DNA of 64,000 nt from Rhodanobacteraceae bacterium (GCA_030167125.1 CP126531.1:992001-1056000); one strand, 5' to 3'; shown: positions 36,879 to 46,039, numbered from the stretch's first letter. Program-made: numbers and translations. Notes: a model not told the origin generated them from the letters alone.

Positions 36879-36974
36879 AGTCGGGCCACGGAAGGCCGTG
36901 GTGGTCTTTGTGGGGCGGTAACGATCACGTTGACTCGTGCCCGGTTGCTGCAGCGATCATGGATGATCGCAAAA

Positions 36975-37490
36975 CTAATGAAACCCGACGCCCACGCCGA
37001 CGCCGAAGCTGACGTTCGGATGCCCCTGGCGCATTTCTTCGGGCGTCCAGCGGTGCATCGCGTCGCTGTTGACCAGCGCGTATGTATAGCCGGCGCGGCC
37101 CACCTCACCGCTGCGCGCGCCGTCCAGCGTGCCGTGCAGCGTGATCAGTGAACCCGGCGGGTAATTCATCGGTTCCACGAATCCCGGCACGACTGCGATG
37201 AAGCGGCCGGTGGCGGGTTCCTTCAGGCGCGGCCGCTGCGATGAATCGAGCGGATAGGCAAGCACTTCGATTTCGCTGTGATCGGTGAGATTGTGCACCG
37301 AGATCACGCTGCCGCCCCAGACGACCTGCAGGTTCCGGAAGTTCGCGGGCGAGGTCGCGACCTGCTGCGGAGTCGCGTTGACGCTGGACGGGCCGGTCTT
37401 GTAGATGGGCGCGGGCGCGCACGCGGCGATCGCCGCGGGTAGCGTCACGGCAAGCAGAATCCGGAGTGCGGAACGATGCGATGCGCGCAT
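36975..37490 (-). CDS. Slp-family outer-membrane lipoprotein
   Basis: 171 residues from the ATG at 37490. A lipoprotein signal ends at IAAC (Cys about 24). VVWGGSVISVHNLTDHSEIE and RFIAVVPGFVEPMNYPPGSL are the conserved Slp/YeaY patterns. E. coli Slp is induced by starvation and stationary phase. The role is otherwise unknown. The C terminus is Gly/Val-rich (NVSFGVGVGVGFH), as often seen in outer-membrane proteins. Confidence 0.85.
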   Translation of the reverse strand: MRASHRSALRILLAVTLPAAIAACAPAPIYKTGPSSVNATPQQVATSPANFRNLQVVWGGSVISVHNLTDHSEIEVLAYPLDSSQRPRLKEPATGRFIAVVPGFVEPMNYPPGSLITLHGTLDGARSGEVGRAGYTYALVNSDAMHRWTPEEMRQGHPNVSFGVGVGVGFH

Positions 37491-37565
37491 GGCACGGGCC
37501 TCCTACGCGGGTGATGTTTCGAGCATATCGAAAAACGCGCACGCAGGCGCGTCCTTGCGCAAAGC

Positions 37566-38402
37566 TCATTCACCGCGCAGCCAGTGCAGGCGTTGCGAAG
37601 CCGCCGGCGATAGCGCGAGCACGCTGCGCAAGGCCGGCAGCAGGGCGGCCAGCGTCGCGTCGATTTTCCAGGGCGGGTTGGCGATCAGCATACCGCACCC
37701 GTTCAGGCGCAGCGGCGAATCGTCTGGCTGCACCAGCAGCTCCGCGACCAGGATCTTTTCGAACGGCCCGGCGGCGAGACGGCGATGGAACGGCGCAATC
37801 GTGCGATGCGACTTGATCGGATACCACACCGCGTACACGCCATTCGGCCAGCGCGCGTGCGCCTTCTCCAGCGCGGCTTCGATCGTGGCGAACTCGCCTT
37901 CCTGCGTCTCGAACGGCGGATCGATCAACACCAGTCCGCGTTTCTCGGGCGGCGGCAGCAGCGCGTTCAGCGCGGCATAGCCGTCGCGTTGATGGACGTG
38001 CACGCGCGGGTCGTCGCGGGATGCTGCGCGCAGCGCAACAACCTCGTCAGGTTGTGTTTCGCAGAGGACAAGGCGATCGTTCGCGCGCAACGCCTGCGCC
38101 GCCAGCAGCGGCGAGCCGGGATACACGCGCAATCCGCCATCGGGATTGCACGCGCGGACGGCGTCGACGTAGCGGCGCAACGCCGCCGGCGGATCGCCGG
38201 ACAGGCGTCCGATGCCGTCACGCCATTCGCCGGTCTTGCCGGCTTCGACGTCGTCCAGTGCGTAACGCCCGCGCCCCGCGTGCGTGTCGAAGTAGCACAA
38301 CGGCTTGTCCTTGGCCGTCAATGCATCCAGCAGCGCCAGCAGGATCGCGTGCTTGAACACGTCCGCGAAGTTGCCGGCGTGGAAGGCGTGGCGATAGTTC
38401 AT
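37566..38402 (-). CDS. rlmJ: 23S rRNA (adenine(2030)-N6)-methyltransferase RlmJ
   Basis: 278 residues. MNYRHAFHAGNFADVFKHAI at the N terminus is diagnostic. YFDTHAGRGRYAL is the SAM loop and VLIDPPFE the catalytic DPPF/Y motif. NPPWKIDATLAALLP follows near the C terminus. It methylates A2030 of 23S rRNA during ribosome assembly, and in competence-carrying bacteria it was once annotated ComJ/YhiR. It is encoded alone. Confidence 0.95.
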   Translation of the reverse strand: MNYRHAFHAGNFADVFKHAILLALLDALTAKDKPLCYFDTHAGRGRYALDDVEAGKTGEWRDGIGRLSGDPPAALRRYVDAVRACNPDGGLRVYPGSPLLAAQALRANDRLVLCETQPDEVVALRAASRDDPRVHVHQRDGYAALNALLPPPEKRGLVLIDPPFETQEGEFATIEAALEKAHARWPNGVYAVWYPIKSHRTIAPFHRRLAAGPFEKILVAELLVQPDDSPLRLNGCGMLIANPPWKIDATLAALLPALRSVLALSPAASQRLHWLRGE

Positions 38403-38471
38403 CGCGCCATTGTCGATAGCGCGTGCGGAGGCATCAAGTACAGCGAGGAACCTGGACGCGCAATTTCCGAA

Positions 38472-39215
38472 TCAGTGCACGTCCACCATGATTGTCGCAG
38501 GGTGTTCGGTGTGCCACGTCACCGGCTGCGCGTGATACAGCGTCGGCAACGTGCGTTGCAGCGCCGCGACCTTGGGCGCGTCGTTGATCGCGATGTAGAG
38601 CGCGTCGGGGTGCAGGCGCGCGTAATCCTGATGGTAATCCTCGGCAGGATAGAACGCCTTGAACGGCACCACCTGGGTGACGATCGGCGCCGCGAACGCG
38701 TGCGCGGCGCCGAGTTGCGCGATGTAAGCCTTGGCGATTTTCTGCTGTTCGGGCGTGGCGTAGAAGATCACGCCACGATATTGCGTGCCGGTGTCGGGGC
38801 CTTGACGGTTCAACTCGGTGGGATCGGTGGCCACCGAGAAGTACACGCGCAGCAACTGTCCATAGCTGACCTTCGACGGGTCGTAGGCGATCCGCACCGT
38901 TTCGGCCTGGCCGGTGTCGCCTTCGCTGACCTGTTCATATGTGGCGGTTGCCGCCGCGCCGCCCGAATAGCCGGAGGTCACGTTGGTGACGCCGGGTACG
39001 TGTTCGAACACCCACTGCATGCCCCAGAAGCAGCCGCCTGCCAATACGGCGGTGGCGCGGCCGGGATGGTTTGCGAGCGCAGCATCGATTTTGGGCGCAG
39101 GCGCGGGAACGGATGCCGCGTCGTCGCTGGCGGCGGGCGCACACGCCGTGACCAGCGACAGCAGCAGGACGGCGATGGCTGGACTGCGCATCCGCAGGAA
39201 ATGGCATCTGGACAT
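38472..39215 (-). CDS. msrA: Exported peptide-methionine (S)-S-oxide reductase MsrA
   Basis: 247 residues. The ATG at 39215 has GAGGAA upstream; an ATG at 39191 is possible. A lipoprotein-like signal (LLLSLVTAC, lipobox Cys) is followed by a Pro/Ala linker. The catalytic motif is AGGCFWGMQWVFE. GVTNVTSGYSGG, GDTGQAETVRIAYDP and PAEDYHQDYARL complete the MsrA fold. It repairs oxidised methionine, here in the envelope. The resolving cysteines are few, so reduction probably depends on a separate periplasmic partner. Confidence 0.9.
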   Translation of the reverse strand: MSRCHFLRMRSPAIAVLLLSLVTACAPAASDDAASVPAPAPKIDAALANHPGRATAVLAGGCFWGMQWVFEHVPGVTNVTSGYSGGAAATATYEQVSEGDTGQAETVRIAYDPSKVSYGQLLRVYFSVATDPTELNRQGPDTGTQYRGVIFYATPEQQKIAKAYIAQLGAAHAFAAPIVTQVVPFKAFYPAEDYHQDYARLHPDALYIAINDAPKVAALQRTLPTLYHAQPVTWHTEHPATIMVDVH

Positions 39216-39273
39216 GAACGGGTTCCTCGCCGGCTTGGTTCTGCAACGGTATTCGCCCCGAACGCCGGAATGG

Positions 39274-40446
39274 TTACCTCGCCGTTGCGCCGGTGGCGCG
39301 TCCGCGCACCAGCAGCGGCCCGATCGCGGCCAGATAGATCGTGTAGGCGATGAACCACGCCGCCGCGGCCCACACCCAGCCTGATGGCCGGTTGACGCCC
39401 AGCCGCAGGATCGCGGCGGCGCTCGGCAGCACGAACATCAGCGTGAGTGCCGCGTTCGACCGAATGGCGCCGCCGCTGTGGCCTTGGGCCACGCGCACCA
39501 TCATGCCCAGCGACAGCGTGCCCAGCGCGCCGACGGTGAGGCCGTGCAGCGTATCGATTTCCGGCATCGCGTACGCGCCGATCAGCGCAAGGCCGCGCAC
39601 GACCAATCCGATCACCAACCACAGATAACCGAGGTGCAGCACCCACAGCATCGGTTCGCGCCGCGCGCGCCAGCCGCGCCAACCGATCAGGCGCACCAGT
39701 GCGAGCACGGCGACGACAAGCATCAGCACGCCACGCGCGCGACCCGGCGCACCGCACAAGCCGCACAGCAACACCAGCGCGCCGCCGCCATTCACCGCGA
39801 CCGTCACGTACTTGTTCGTCCACGCCACGTGGCCTGCAAGCTTGCGCGTGGTGAAGAACGGAATCACCCGTCCGCCGATCGCCAGCATCAGCAGCGTCAG
39901 CAGGTCGACCGTGCCGAGCAACGCGCGCGCCGGAACGATCGCACTGCCGTTCAGCACACCGGCGTAGAACGCGATGTCCAGCCCCGCGTAGAACAACAGG
40001 ATGAAAATCAGGAACGCGTTGCGCCGGTTCTTCGACAGCCACAGCACGCGCCCGACCAGCAACGCCAGCCCGAACAGGTAACCGACATCGAACAGCGCCC
40101 CGATCCAGAACGGCAGCGGCGTCAACAGCAGCACGCGTGCGGCGGTCCACGCCGCGACGAGCAGCCACAAGCTGCTCCGCGTGGTGGTGGCGATGCCGGT
40201 CCAGTTGGCCGACGCGGTCAAAAGGAACCCGCCGACCAGCGCGCCGGCGAAGGCGTACAACATGACGTGCGCATGCCAGTAAAACGGATTGACGAGCGCG
40301 GCCGGCGGCAGCCAGCCGAAATGCAGGAACGCGCCCCACGCCAGCATGCCCAGGCTCGCCGCCAGCGCCGCGCAGAAGAACAGCGGGCGGAACGGGTGCA
40401 AGGGCGGGGTGGCGCGGTTCTCGGAAGCGAGTGGGGCTGCAGCCAT
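39274..40446 (-). CDS. NnrS family integral membrane protein
   Basis: 390 residues with about 12 membrane segments. The family pattern PLFFCAALAASLGMLAWGAF, NPFYWHAHVMLYAFAGALVGGFLLTA (His pair for haem/copper), GRVIPFFTTRKL and LHGLTVGALGTLSLGMMVRV (third His) is present. NnrS proteins are linked to nitric-oxide resistance and denitrification regulons. No nor or nir genes are in the window. The exact start is uncertain because no clear ribosome site precedes any candidate ATG. Confidence 0.85.
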   Translation of the reverse strand: MAAAPLASENRATPPLHPFRPLFFCAALAASLGMLAWGAFLHFGWLPPAALVNPFYWHAHVMLYAFAGALVGGFLLTASANWTGIATTTRSSLWLLVAAWTAARVLLLTPLPFWIGALFDVGYLFGLALLVGRVLWLSKNRRNAFLIFILLFYAGLDIAFYAGVLNGSAIVPARALLGTVDLLTLLMLAIGGRVIPFFTTRKLAGHVAWTNKYVTVAVNGGGALVLLCGLCGAPGRARGVLMLVVAVLALVRLIGWRGWRARREPMLWVLHLGYLWLVIGLVVRGLALIGAYAMPEIDTLHGLTVGALGTLSLGMMVRVAQGHSGGAIRSNAALTLMFVLPSAAAILRLGVNRPSGWVWAAAAWFIAYTIYLAAIGPLLVRGRATGATAR

Positions 40447-40584
40447 GGCATTCGGTCCGGCAACAATCCTCGCATGCTGCACCCGTTCCGTCATCGCCGC
40501 CATGACGAGGATCAATGTCGATTTCCGCCGGCCTCGTTCGTCGCCTTGTCGAAACCGGCCGATTGCCGGGCACGGGAGACGATC

Positions 40585-41004
40585 ATGCGCGTACTGGTGA
40601 TGGTGAAGGCGAGCAAGGAGTCGGAAGCCGGCGCCGTGCCGGATGCCAGGGAACTGGCCGAAATGGGCAAGTTCAACGAGAAGTTGGTCGAAGCCGGCGT
40701 GATGCTGATGGGCGAAGGCCTGCACCCCAGTTCGAAAGGCGTGCGGGTGCGCTTCGAAGGCAAGCAGCGCACGGTGATCGACGGGCCGTTCGCGGAAGCC
40801 AAGGAACTGGTTGCCGGGTTCTGGCTGTGGCAGGTGCGTTCGATGGACGAAGCCATCGAGTGGATCAAGCGCGCGCCGTTGTTCGACGGCGGCATGGAGA
40901 TCGAGCTGCGGCCGGTGTTCGAAATGTGCGACTTCGGCGACGCCGCGACGCCCGAGATCCGCGAGCACGAAGCGCGCCTGCGCGAACAGGTGGCGCAGCG
41001 ATGA
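40585..41004 (+). CDS. DGPF-domain (YciI-like) protein
   Basis: 139 residues from the ATG at 40585 with GGGAGACGATC upstream. MRVLVMVKASKESEAGAVPD at the N terminus and the hallmark TVIDGPFAEAKELVAGFWL identify the DGPF family, a dimeric ferredoxin-like fold related to YciI. These proteins are encoded next to ECF42 sigma factors and are candidate members of their regulon. Its stop overlaps the next ATG (ATGA). It starts the ECF42 module. Confidence 0.9.
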   Translation: MRVLVMVKASKESEAGAVPDARELAEMGKFNEKLVEAGVMLMGEGLHPSSKGVRVRFEGKQRTVIDGPFAEAKELVAGFWLWQVRSMDEAIEWIKRAPLFDGGMEIELRPVFEMCDFGDAATPEIREHEARLREQVAQR

Positions 41005-41393
41005 ACGTACCCGCACGCTGGACCGGGCGCATCCTGTCCGCGCTGGTCGTCGCATTCCTGCTGTTCGACGCCGCGATCAAGCTGCTGGCGCTGCCGGTGG
41101 TGACGCAGACGATGGTGGACCTCGGCTATCCCGGCACCGCCGCACTGGCGCGCGGCCTGGGCGTGCTCACGCTCGCCTGCGCGCTGCTGTACGCGTATCC
41201 GCGCACCGCGGTGCTGGGCGCGATCCTGCTCACCGGGTTGCTCGGAGGCGCGATGGCCAGCCATCTTCGCATCGGCAATCCGCTGTTCACGCACTTCCTT
41301 TTCGGCGCGTACATCGGCGTGCTGGCGTGGGGCGGGTTGTACCTGCGCGAGCCGCGGCTGCGCGCGCTGGTGCCGTGGGGCGCGCAGAGGTGA
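41001..41393 (+). CDS. DoxX-like family membrane protein
   Basis: 130 residues with four membrane segments (LSALVVAFLLFDAAIKLL; LGVLTLACALLYAYP; AVLGAILLTGLLGGAMASHL; FLFGAYIGVLAWGGLYL). It resembles the small DoxX-like (DoxX_2) family. The ATG at 41001 overlaps the DGPF stop by four bases, so the two proteins are co-translated. No partner or substrate is known. Confidence 0.8.
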   Translation: MNVPARWTGRILSALVVAFLLFDAAIKLLALPVVTQTMVDLGYPGTAALARGLGVLTLACALLYAYPRTAVLGAILLTGLLGGAMASHLRIGNPLFTHFLFGAYIGVLAWGGLYLREPRLRALVPWGAQR

Positions 41394-41453
41394 AAGCGTT
41401 CCCGATCCAGCCCAGCTTGCGCGAAGCGCGCGGCGATGGTGTGATCGGCCGTC

Positions 41454-42719
41454 ATGACGACGGCCGACATCCATCGCACCATCGAGACGGTCTGGAAGAT
41501 CGAGGCGCCGCGCCTGATCGCGGGCCTGGCGCGCATGCTGCGCGACGTCGGACAGGCCGAAGATCTGGCGCAGGAAGCGCTCATCGTCGCGCTGGAACGC
41601 TGGCCACGCGACGGCGTGCCGGACAATCCCGGCGCATGGCTGATGACCACGGCCAAGCGCCGCGCGATCGACCTGATCCGCCACCACAGGATGCGCGACG
41701 ACAAGCAGGCTGCGCTCGAATACGAACTCGAGACCGAGGCGATGACGCACGCGCCCGACCACGCGGACGCGCTGGATGACGACATCGGCGACGATCTGCT
41801 GCGGCTGATCTTCACCGCCTGCCATCCGGTGCTCACCCGCGACATGCAGGTCGCGCTGACCCTGCGCATGCTGGGCGGCCTGACCACGCCGGAAATCGCG
41901 CGCGCGTTCCTGGTGCCCGAACCCACCGTCGCGCAGCGCATCGTGCGCGCCAAGCGCACGCTCGCCGAAAAGCAGGTGCCGTTCGAAGTGCCGCGTGGCG
42001 AGGAACTCGCGCCGCGCCTGGCCGCGGTGCTGGAAGTCGTCTACCTGATCTTCAACGAAGGCTACACCGCGACCGCGGGCGACGACTGGGCGCGGCCCGC
42101 GTTGTGCGAGGAAGCGCTGCGGCTGGGCCGCGTGCTGGCGGGCCTCGCGCCGCGCGAACCGGAAGTGCACGGCCTGGTCGCGTTGATGGAAATCCAGGCC
42201 TCGCGCCTGCACGCGCGCACCGCGGCGGACGGCACGCCGATTCTTTTGCTGGACCAGGACCGTGCGCGTTGGGATCGGTTGCTGATCCGGCGCGGCCTCG
42301 CATCGCTGGAACGCGCGGAACAACTCGGCGGCGCGGACGGCAATTACGCGTTGCAGGCCGCGATTGCCGCCTGCCATGCGCGCGCGTTGCATGCCAAGGA
42401 CACCGACTGGAAACGAATCGCGTCGTTGTACGCACGGCTTGCCGAAGTCGCACCCTCGCCGGTGGTGGAGTTGAATCGCGCCGTTGCGGTGTCGATGGCC
42501 GAAGGCCCGCAGGCCGCGCTGCAACTGGTCGACGCGCTGCAGGAGGAACGCGCGCTGCGCGACTACCACCTGCTGCCCAGCGTGCGCGGCGACCTGTTGT
42601 TCAAGCTCGGCCGCCGCGACGAGGCGCGCGCGGAATTCGAACGCGCCGCGTCGCTGACCGGCAACGCGCGCGAATCGGAACTGCTGCGCCAGCGCGCCGC
42701 GGCATGCGGAGATGCGTAG
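41454..42719 (+). CDS. ECF42-type RNA polymerase sigma factor
   Basis: 421 residues. Sigma-70 region 2 is GQAEDLAQEALIVALERWP and NPGAWLMTTAKRRAIDLIRH; region 4 is MLGGLTTPEIARAFLVPEPT and AQRIVRAKRTL. The long C-terminal extension (residues 190-421, including EVVYLIFNEGYTATAGDD) is a TPR-like domain required for activity in ECF42. No anti-sigma gene is present, as is usual for this group. The flanking DGPF genes are typical targets. The trigger is not known. Confidence 0.9.
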   Translation: MTTADIHRTIETVWKIEAPRLIAGLARMLRDVGQAEDLAQEALIVALERWPRDGVPDNPGAWLMTTAKRRAIDLIRHHRMRDDKQAALEYELETEAMTHAPDHADALDDDIGDDLLRLIFTACHPVLTRDMQVALTLRMLGGLTTPEIARAFLVPEPTVAQRIVRAKRTLAEKQVPFEVPRGEELAPRLAAVLEVVYLIFNEGYTATAGDDWARPALCEEALRLGRVLAGLAPREPEVHGLVALMEIQASRLHARTAADGTPILLLDQDRARWDRLLIRRGLASLERAEQLGGADGNYALQAAIAACHARALHAKDTDWKRIASLYARLAEVAPSPVVELNRAVAVSMAEGPQAALQLVDALQEERALRDYHLLPSVRGDLLFKLGRRDEARAEFERAASLTGNARESELLRQRAAACGDA

Positions 42720-42738
42720 TGGCCCGACTTATTCTTGT

Positions 42739-42859
42739 CGTCATTCCGGGGCCGCCTGCGCTGTTTGCGGGCGGAACCCGGAATCCATTTTGCTTTCGCG
42801 CAAATGTACGAAAATTAAAATGGATTCCGGATCGCGGCTGCGCCGCGTCCGGAATGACG
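42739..42859. repeat. REP-like element pair
   Basis: CGTCATTCCGGGGCC opens the unit and GTCCGGAATGACGA closes it, with AATCCATTTTGCTTTCGCGC and AAATTAAAATGGATTCCGG as inner inverted parts. This is the family seen at 1.6, 5.6 and 6.45 kb. It separates the sigma-factor gene from the second DGPF gene. Confidence 0.8.
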
Positions 42860-42893
42860 AACAAATCCAAAGTCCCTTGAACCGGAGAAAGTC

Positions 42894-43250
42894 ATGGCCT
42901 ACATGTTGTTCGTCGCCGAACCCCGCGGCCAGCGCGCCGAGCGCACCGAGGAAGAGGGAAGGGCGGTCTACCAGCGCATGCTGGATTACGCCGGCGAACT
43001 CAAGTCACGCGGCGTGCTGCGTGCGTATTCGTCGTTGCGCAACGATTCAGAGGGCCAGCGCCTGCAAGTCCGCGGCGGCAAGCGATCCTTGCGCGACGGA
43101 CCGTTCGCCGAAGCCCGCGAAATGATCGGCGGATTCTTCCTGGTCGATTGCGCCACGCGCGAAGAAGCGGTGGAACTCGCCGAACGCTGTCCCGCCGCCG
43201 AGTGGGCCACCATCGAGGTGCGCGAAACGGGTCCGTGCTACCTCGGGTGA
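42894..43250 (+). CDS. DGPF-domain (YciI-like) protein, second copy
   Basis: 118 residues. MAYMLFVAEPRGQRAERTEE at the N terminus and SLRDGPFAEAREMIGGFFLV carry the DGPF motif. The ATG at 42894 has GGAGAAAG upstream. It is shorter than the 40585 copy and clearly diverged, so it is not a recent duplicate. Its place 34 bases after the REP unit allows independent transcription by the ECF42 factor. Confidence 0.9.
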   Translation: MAYMLFVAEPRGQRAERTEEEGRAVYQRMLDYAGELKSRGVLRAYSSLRNDSEGQRLQVRGGKRSLRDGPFAEAREMIGGFFLVDCATREEAVELAERCPAAEWATIEVRETGPCYLG

Positions 43251-43272
43251 CGGCGCGCGGGTTGCCGCGCAG

Positions 43273-43680
43273 CTACTCCTGCCATGCGACCCGTCGGACA
43301 GGGCAGCCGTTCCGGAGCGTGTTGTGGATTTCGGCCAGGCGATCGGTCTCGGACAGCAGGTGTTCCACCTGCTCGGCAGTGGCCGATGATTCGACCCTGG
43401 CCGCGTAGGTGACGAACTCGGCGGCAAGCCCCACCCCATCGAAGCGCGCGCTGGCGACGACCTCGCAACCCGAGATCGCGACGCCCAGGCGTTCCGCCTC
43501 GCGGTACAGGTCGTTGCAATAACACGTCGCAAGGGCAGCCATCAGCAGCTCGCCGCCGTTGATCGCCGATCCGCGTCCCGAAGCCTTGCTGGCGACGGCC
43601 AATGGCTGCATGACGCCGGACGTGCACACGTCCACTTCGTGGCCGTTCGGACCGTTCCGGACCTGCGCAGAAATTTCCAA
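43273..43680 (-). CDS. OsmC family protein
   Basis: 135 residues. The two redox cysteines are in LAALATCYCNDLYREAERLG and RNGCPVRR; INGGELLMAALATCYCN is the signature. The family includes thiol peroxidases (Ohr, OsmC) for organic hydroperoxides. ELL(M)AALAxC with two nearby cysteines and a third downstream is more like the YhfA/unspecified OsmC group than Ohr. It follows a DUF4440-type gene by four bases on the same strand. Confidence 0.8.
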   Translation of the reverse strand: MEISAQVRNGPNGHEVDVCTSGVMQPLAVASKASGRGSAINGGELLMAALATCYCNDLYREAERLGVAISGCEVVASARFDGVGLAAEFVTYAARVESSATAEQVEHLLSETDRLAEIHNTLRNGCPVRRVAWQE

Positions 43681-43684
43681 GGCG

Positions 43685-44173
43685 TTACTCCCGTGGTTTG
43701 TCGCTCGGCTCCGCCGGGCAGCCCTTGTCGAACACCACGCGCCACACGCCGGGCGCTTCGCGGCGCCAGATCGAGTTGAAGCGGCCGATCACCTTGCCGG
43801 ATGGATCGCGGACCAGGCCGGTGCTGAGCGCGAGCGTGCCGGATTGCAGGACTTCCACGCGATCCGGTTCCCACGAGAACGGTGCGGCCTTGTCCTTGAA
43901 GAATCGCGACCATGCTGCGAGCACTGCCTGCTTGCCGCGCAGCACGCCGTCGCCGTTGAAGAAGATCGCTTCGTCGGAAACGTGGGTCGCGAATGCCGAC
44001 GCATCGCGGTCGGCCATGGACTTCGCGAACGCGCGTTCGGCGGCGAAGACTTGTTGCTGCGGCGAAGCGGGCGACGGCAGGGCGGCTTGCCACGGTGCGG
44101 CCAACAGCATCGCCCATGCTAGGCACGTTGCGATGCGGGACATGAGGCTGCGGCGAACGTCGATGGGGTTCAT
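43685..44173 (-). CDS. Secreted DUF4440 / NTF2-like protein
   Basis: 162 residues. The ATG at 44173 has CTGGAGTGC upstream; ATG at 44143 is an alternative. The signal peptide ends PWQAALPS. The NTF2-like cone domain is residues 45-160 (FAAERAFAKSMADRDASAFA, then FFNGDGVLRGKQAVLAAW, GRFNSIWRREAPGVWRVVF). Such domains include ketosteroid isomerase-like enzymes and unassigned folds, often used as small secreted proteins. A tightly spaced OsmC gene lies downstream, so co-expression in a stress response is possible. Confidence 0.75.
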   Translation of the reverse strand: MNPIDVRRSLMSRIATCLAWAMLLAAPWQAALPSPASPQQQVFAAERAFAKSMADRDASAFATHVSDEAIFFNGDGVLRGKQAVLAAWSRFFKDKAAPFSWEPDRVEVLQSGTLALSTGLVRDPSGKVIGRFNSIWRREAPGVWRVVFDKGCPAEPSDKPRE

Positions 44174-44375
44174 GGCGCACTCCAGGGCGCGGGTTTCGGC
44201 GAGCATACTTCATGCGGGCGCAGGAGCGGGCACCGCCCGCCGGGGCATGGGTGGACGCGCCGACTTGCGGACAAATCAGGGCGAGCTTTGCGACCGTGAC
44301 TGTCGTGCGCGAGTCATTCGTTACACTCGACGCAACGTTGGATTCGAATGTCCTTCCGCAACCTCCGAGGTATCC

Positions 44376-44894
44376 ATGCGCCCGTACCGTTCGTTGCCGT
44401 TGCTCGCGCTGCTTGCCGCCGTCGCATCGCCGCTGTGCGCGGCCGGGCACGCTTCTCCACCATGCAGCGCGCCGGTCTATCGCCAATTCGATTTCTTCGC
44501 GGGCGACTGGGACACGTACGACGTGCAGGCGCCGGACAAGGTGGTTGCGCGCAACACCGTGAAGGTCGTCCTCGATGGCTGCGTGATCCACGAGGACTAC
44601 CGCCAGAACGACGGCCTGCACGGCGAAAGCTACAGCCTTTACGACGCCGCGCGAAAGGTCTGGCACCAGAGCTGGGTCACCAATCGTGGCGACCTTCTGC
44701 TGCTGGACGGTGGCATGCAGGGCGACCGGATGGTGTTCAAGGGCGTCGAGCGGAAAGCCGGAAAGCCCGACGCGCTGGTGCGTGCGGCGTGGTATCGGCA
44801 GGGCGATGGCGTGCGCGAAACCGCGGAGCGGTCGCTGGATGGTGGCAAGACCTGGAAGACCGAATTCGACATCCTGTTCCGTCCGCACAAGTGA
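44376..44894 (+). CDS. Secreted DUF1579-like protein
   Basis: 172 residues from the ATG at 44376 with GAGGT upstream. The signal peptide ends SPLCA-AGH. The remainder (YRQFDFFAGDWDTYDVQAPD, GCVIHEDYRQNDGLHGESYS, KTWKTEFDILFRP) matches the pattern of lipocalin-like secreted DUF1579 proteins, here apparently of the 'WxxxxxF-D' type. No function is assigned in the family. Confidence 0.65.
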   Translation: MRPYRSLPLLALLAAVASPLCAAGHASPPCSAPVYRQFDFFAGDWDTYDVQAPDKVVARNTVKVVLDGCVIHEDYRQNDGLHGESYSLYDAARKVWHQSWVTNRGDLLLLDGGMQGDRMVFKGVERKAGKPDALVRAAWYRQGDGVRETAERSLDGGKTWKTEFDILFRPHK

Positions 44895-44907
44895 TTCGCA
44901 TGGTTCT

Positions 44908-45003
44908 GCAGGTTGGGGTGAGCGGCTGCTTGCGAACCCCAATATGACGCCGCTTGGAATGTTGGGGTTCGCCCGGATGGAGCTGGGCTCACCACCAACC
45001 TAC
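44908..45003. repeat. MITE-like inverted repeat, degenerate
   Basis: The outer arms GCAGGTTGGGGTGAGC and GGCTCACCACCAACCTACG (complement of GTAGGTTGGTGGTGAGCC) are near-complementary, as are inner GCGAACCCCAA and GTTGGGGTTCGC. The pattern resembles a dispersed inverted-repeat family I recall from Xanthomonadales. The right arm supplies the last bases of the WYL gene's stop codon (TAG at 45000-45002). Confidence 0.7.
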
Positions 45004-45953
45004 GGAGCCGCGAGCTTTTGCAATCGCGCTGCGTGCGCAAACAATTCTGTGCGCAGCCGCTGCGGAGTGCGTATCTCGAATTCGAACGGCACGCACGCAA
45101 GCTGGCGCGCGAACCATGCCAAGTCGTCGGTGCGTACGTGCAGCAGCACGCCGCCATCGGCCGCTTCGAGCAAACCGATCGCCGGCGAAAACGCCTCGCG
45201 CGCCTTGGCCATATCGGCATGCAGCAACACTTCGACGCGATGCGCGCGCGGCAGCGTCGCGATGGTGCGGTTCAACCATTCCAGCACGTCGAAATCTTTT
45301 GGCCGCTTGAAGCGGGTGGGCAACGGTCGCGTTTCGACGATCCGGTCGACGCGAAACCCGCGCACGCCGTGGCGCAAATGGCAGTAGCCGACCGCGTACC
45401 ACGCGCCGCCGCGAAAGCCCAAGCCATACGCATCGAAATCGCGCTCGGTTGCCTCGCCCTGTGCGGAGCGGTATTGCAGGTGCACGCGCTCCGCTGCGTG
45501 CGCGGCGTGCGTCAGCAGCATCAGCGTGGTGGCGTTGGCGTGTTCGGCCAGCACGCCGCGCGATTCGATCGAGACGCTGGTTTCCGCCGCGCGCAGCCGG
45601 CGTTTCAGTGAATCGGGCATCACGCGTTCCAGCTTGGCCTGCGCGCTGGCCAGCGCCGATTCGCCCGCGTGCAGGCCGAGGCTGCGCGCGGCCAGCAGGC
45701 CCATCGACAGCGCCAGCGCTTCCGCGTCGGTGAACATCATCGGCGGCAGCTTGAAACCGGCCACCAGCATGTACGCGCCATGTCGGCCGCGTTCGGTGGT
45801 GATCGGAATCCCGAGTTCTTCCAGCAGCACGATGTAGCGCCGCAGCGTGCGCACGTCGACGTTGATGCGCTGCGCCAGTTCGGGACCGCTGATGCGGCCG
45901 CGGCTCTGCAGCAGTTCGAGGACGGCCAGCACGCGGGTCGTGGGATGGGGCAT
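45000..45953 (-). CDS. YafY-type HTH plus WYL domain transcriptional regulator
   Basis: 317 residues. N-terminal HTH_11 (RVLAVLELLQSRGRISGPEL, DVRTLRRYIVLLEELGIPI) is followed by a helical linker and a WYL domain (GLGFRGGAWYAVGYCHLRHG, VRGFRVDRIV) that binds small ligands or nucleic acid. A WCX C-terminal part follows. It is divergent from the NIPSNAP-LysE pair, which it probably regulates. WYL regulators often control defence or stress genes, but there is no defence system adjacent here. Confidence 0.85.
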   Translation of the reverse strand: MPHPTTRVLAVLELLQSRGRISGPELAQRINVDVRTLRRYIVLLEELGIPITTERGRHGAYMLVAGFKLPPMMFTDAEALALSMGLLAARSLGLHAGESALASAQAKLERVMPDSLKRRLRAAETSVSIESRGVLAEHANATTLMLLTHAAHAAERVHLQYRSAQGEATERDFDAYGLGFRGGAWYAVGYCHLRHGVRGFRVDRIVETRPLPTRFKRPKDFDVLEWLNRTIATLPRAHRVEVLLHADMAKAREAFSPAIGLLEAADGGVLLHVRTDDLAWFARQLACVPFEFEIRTPQRLRTELFAHAARLQKLAAP

Positions 45954-46039
45954 GCGCGCAGTCTAATCCGAATCAGGACATGGATCGCCCTGATTAGGTT
46001 TTAGCGTGTGCGCCGGAATCGAACCGACCGGAGACCGTG

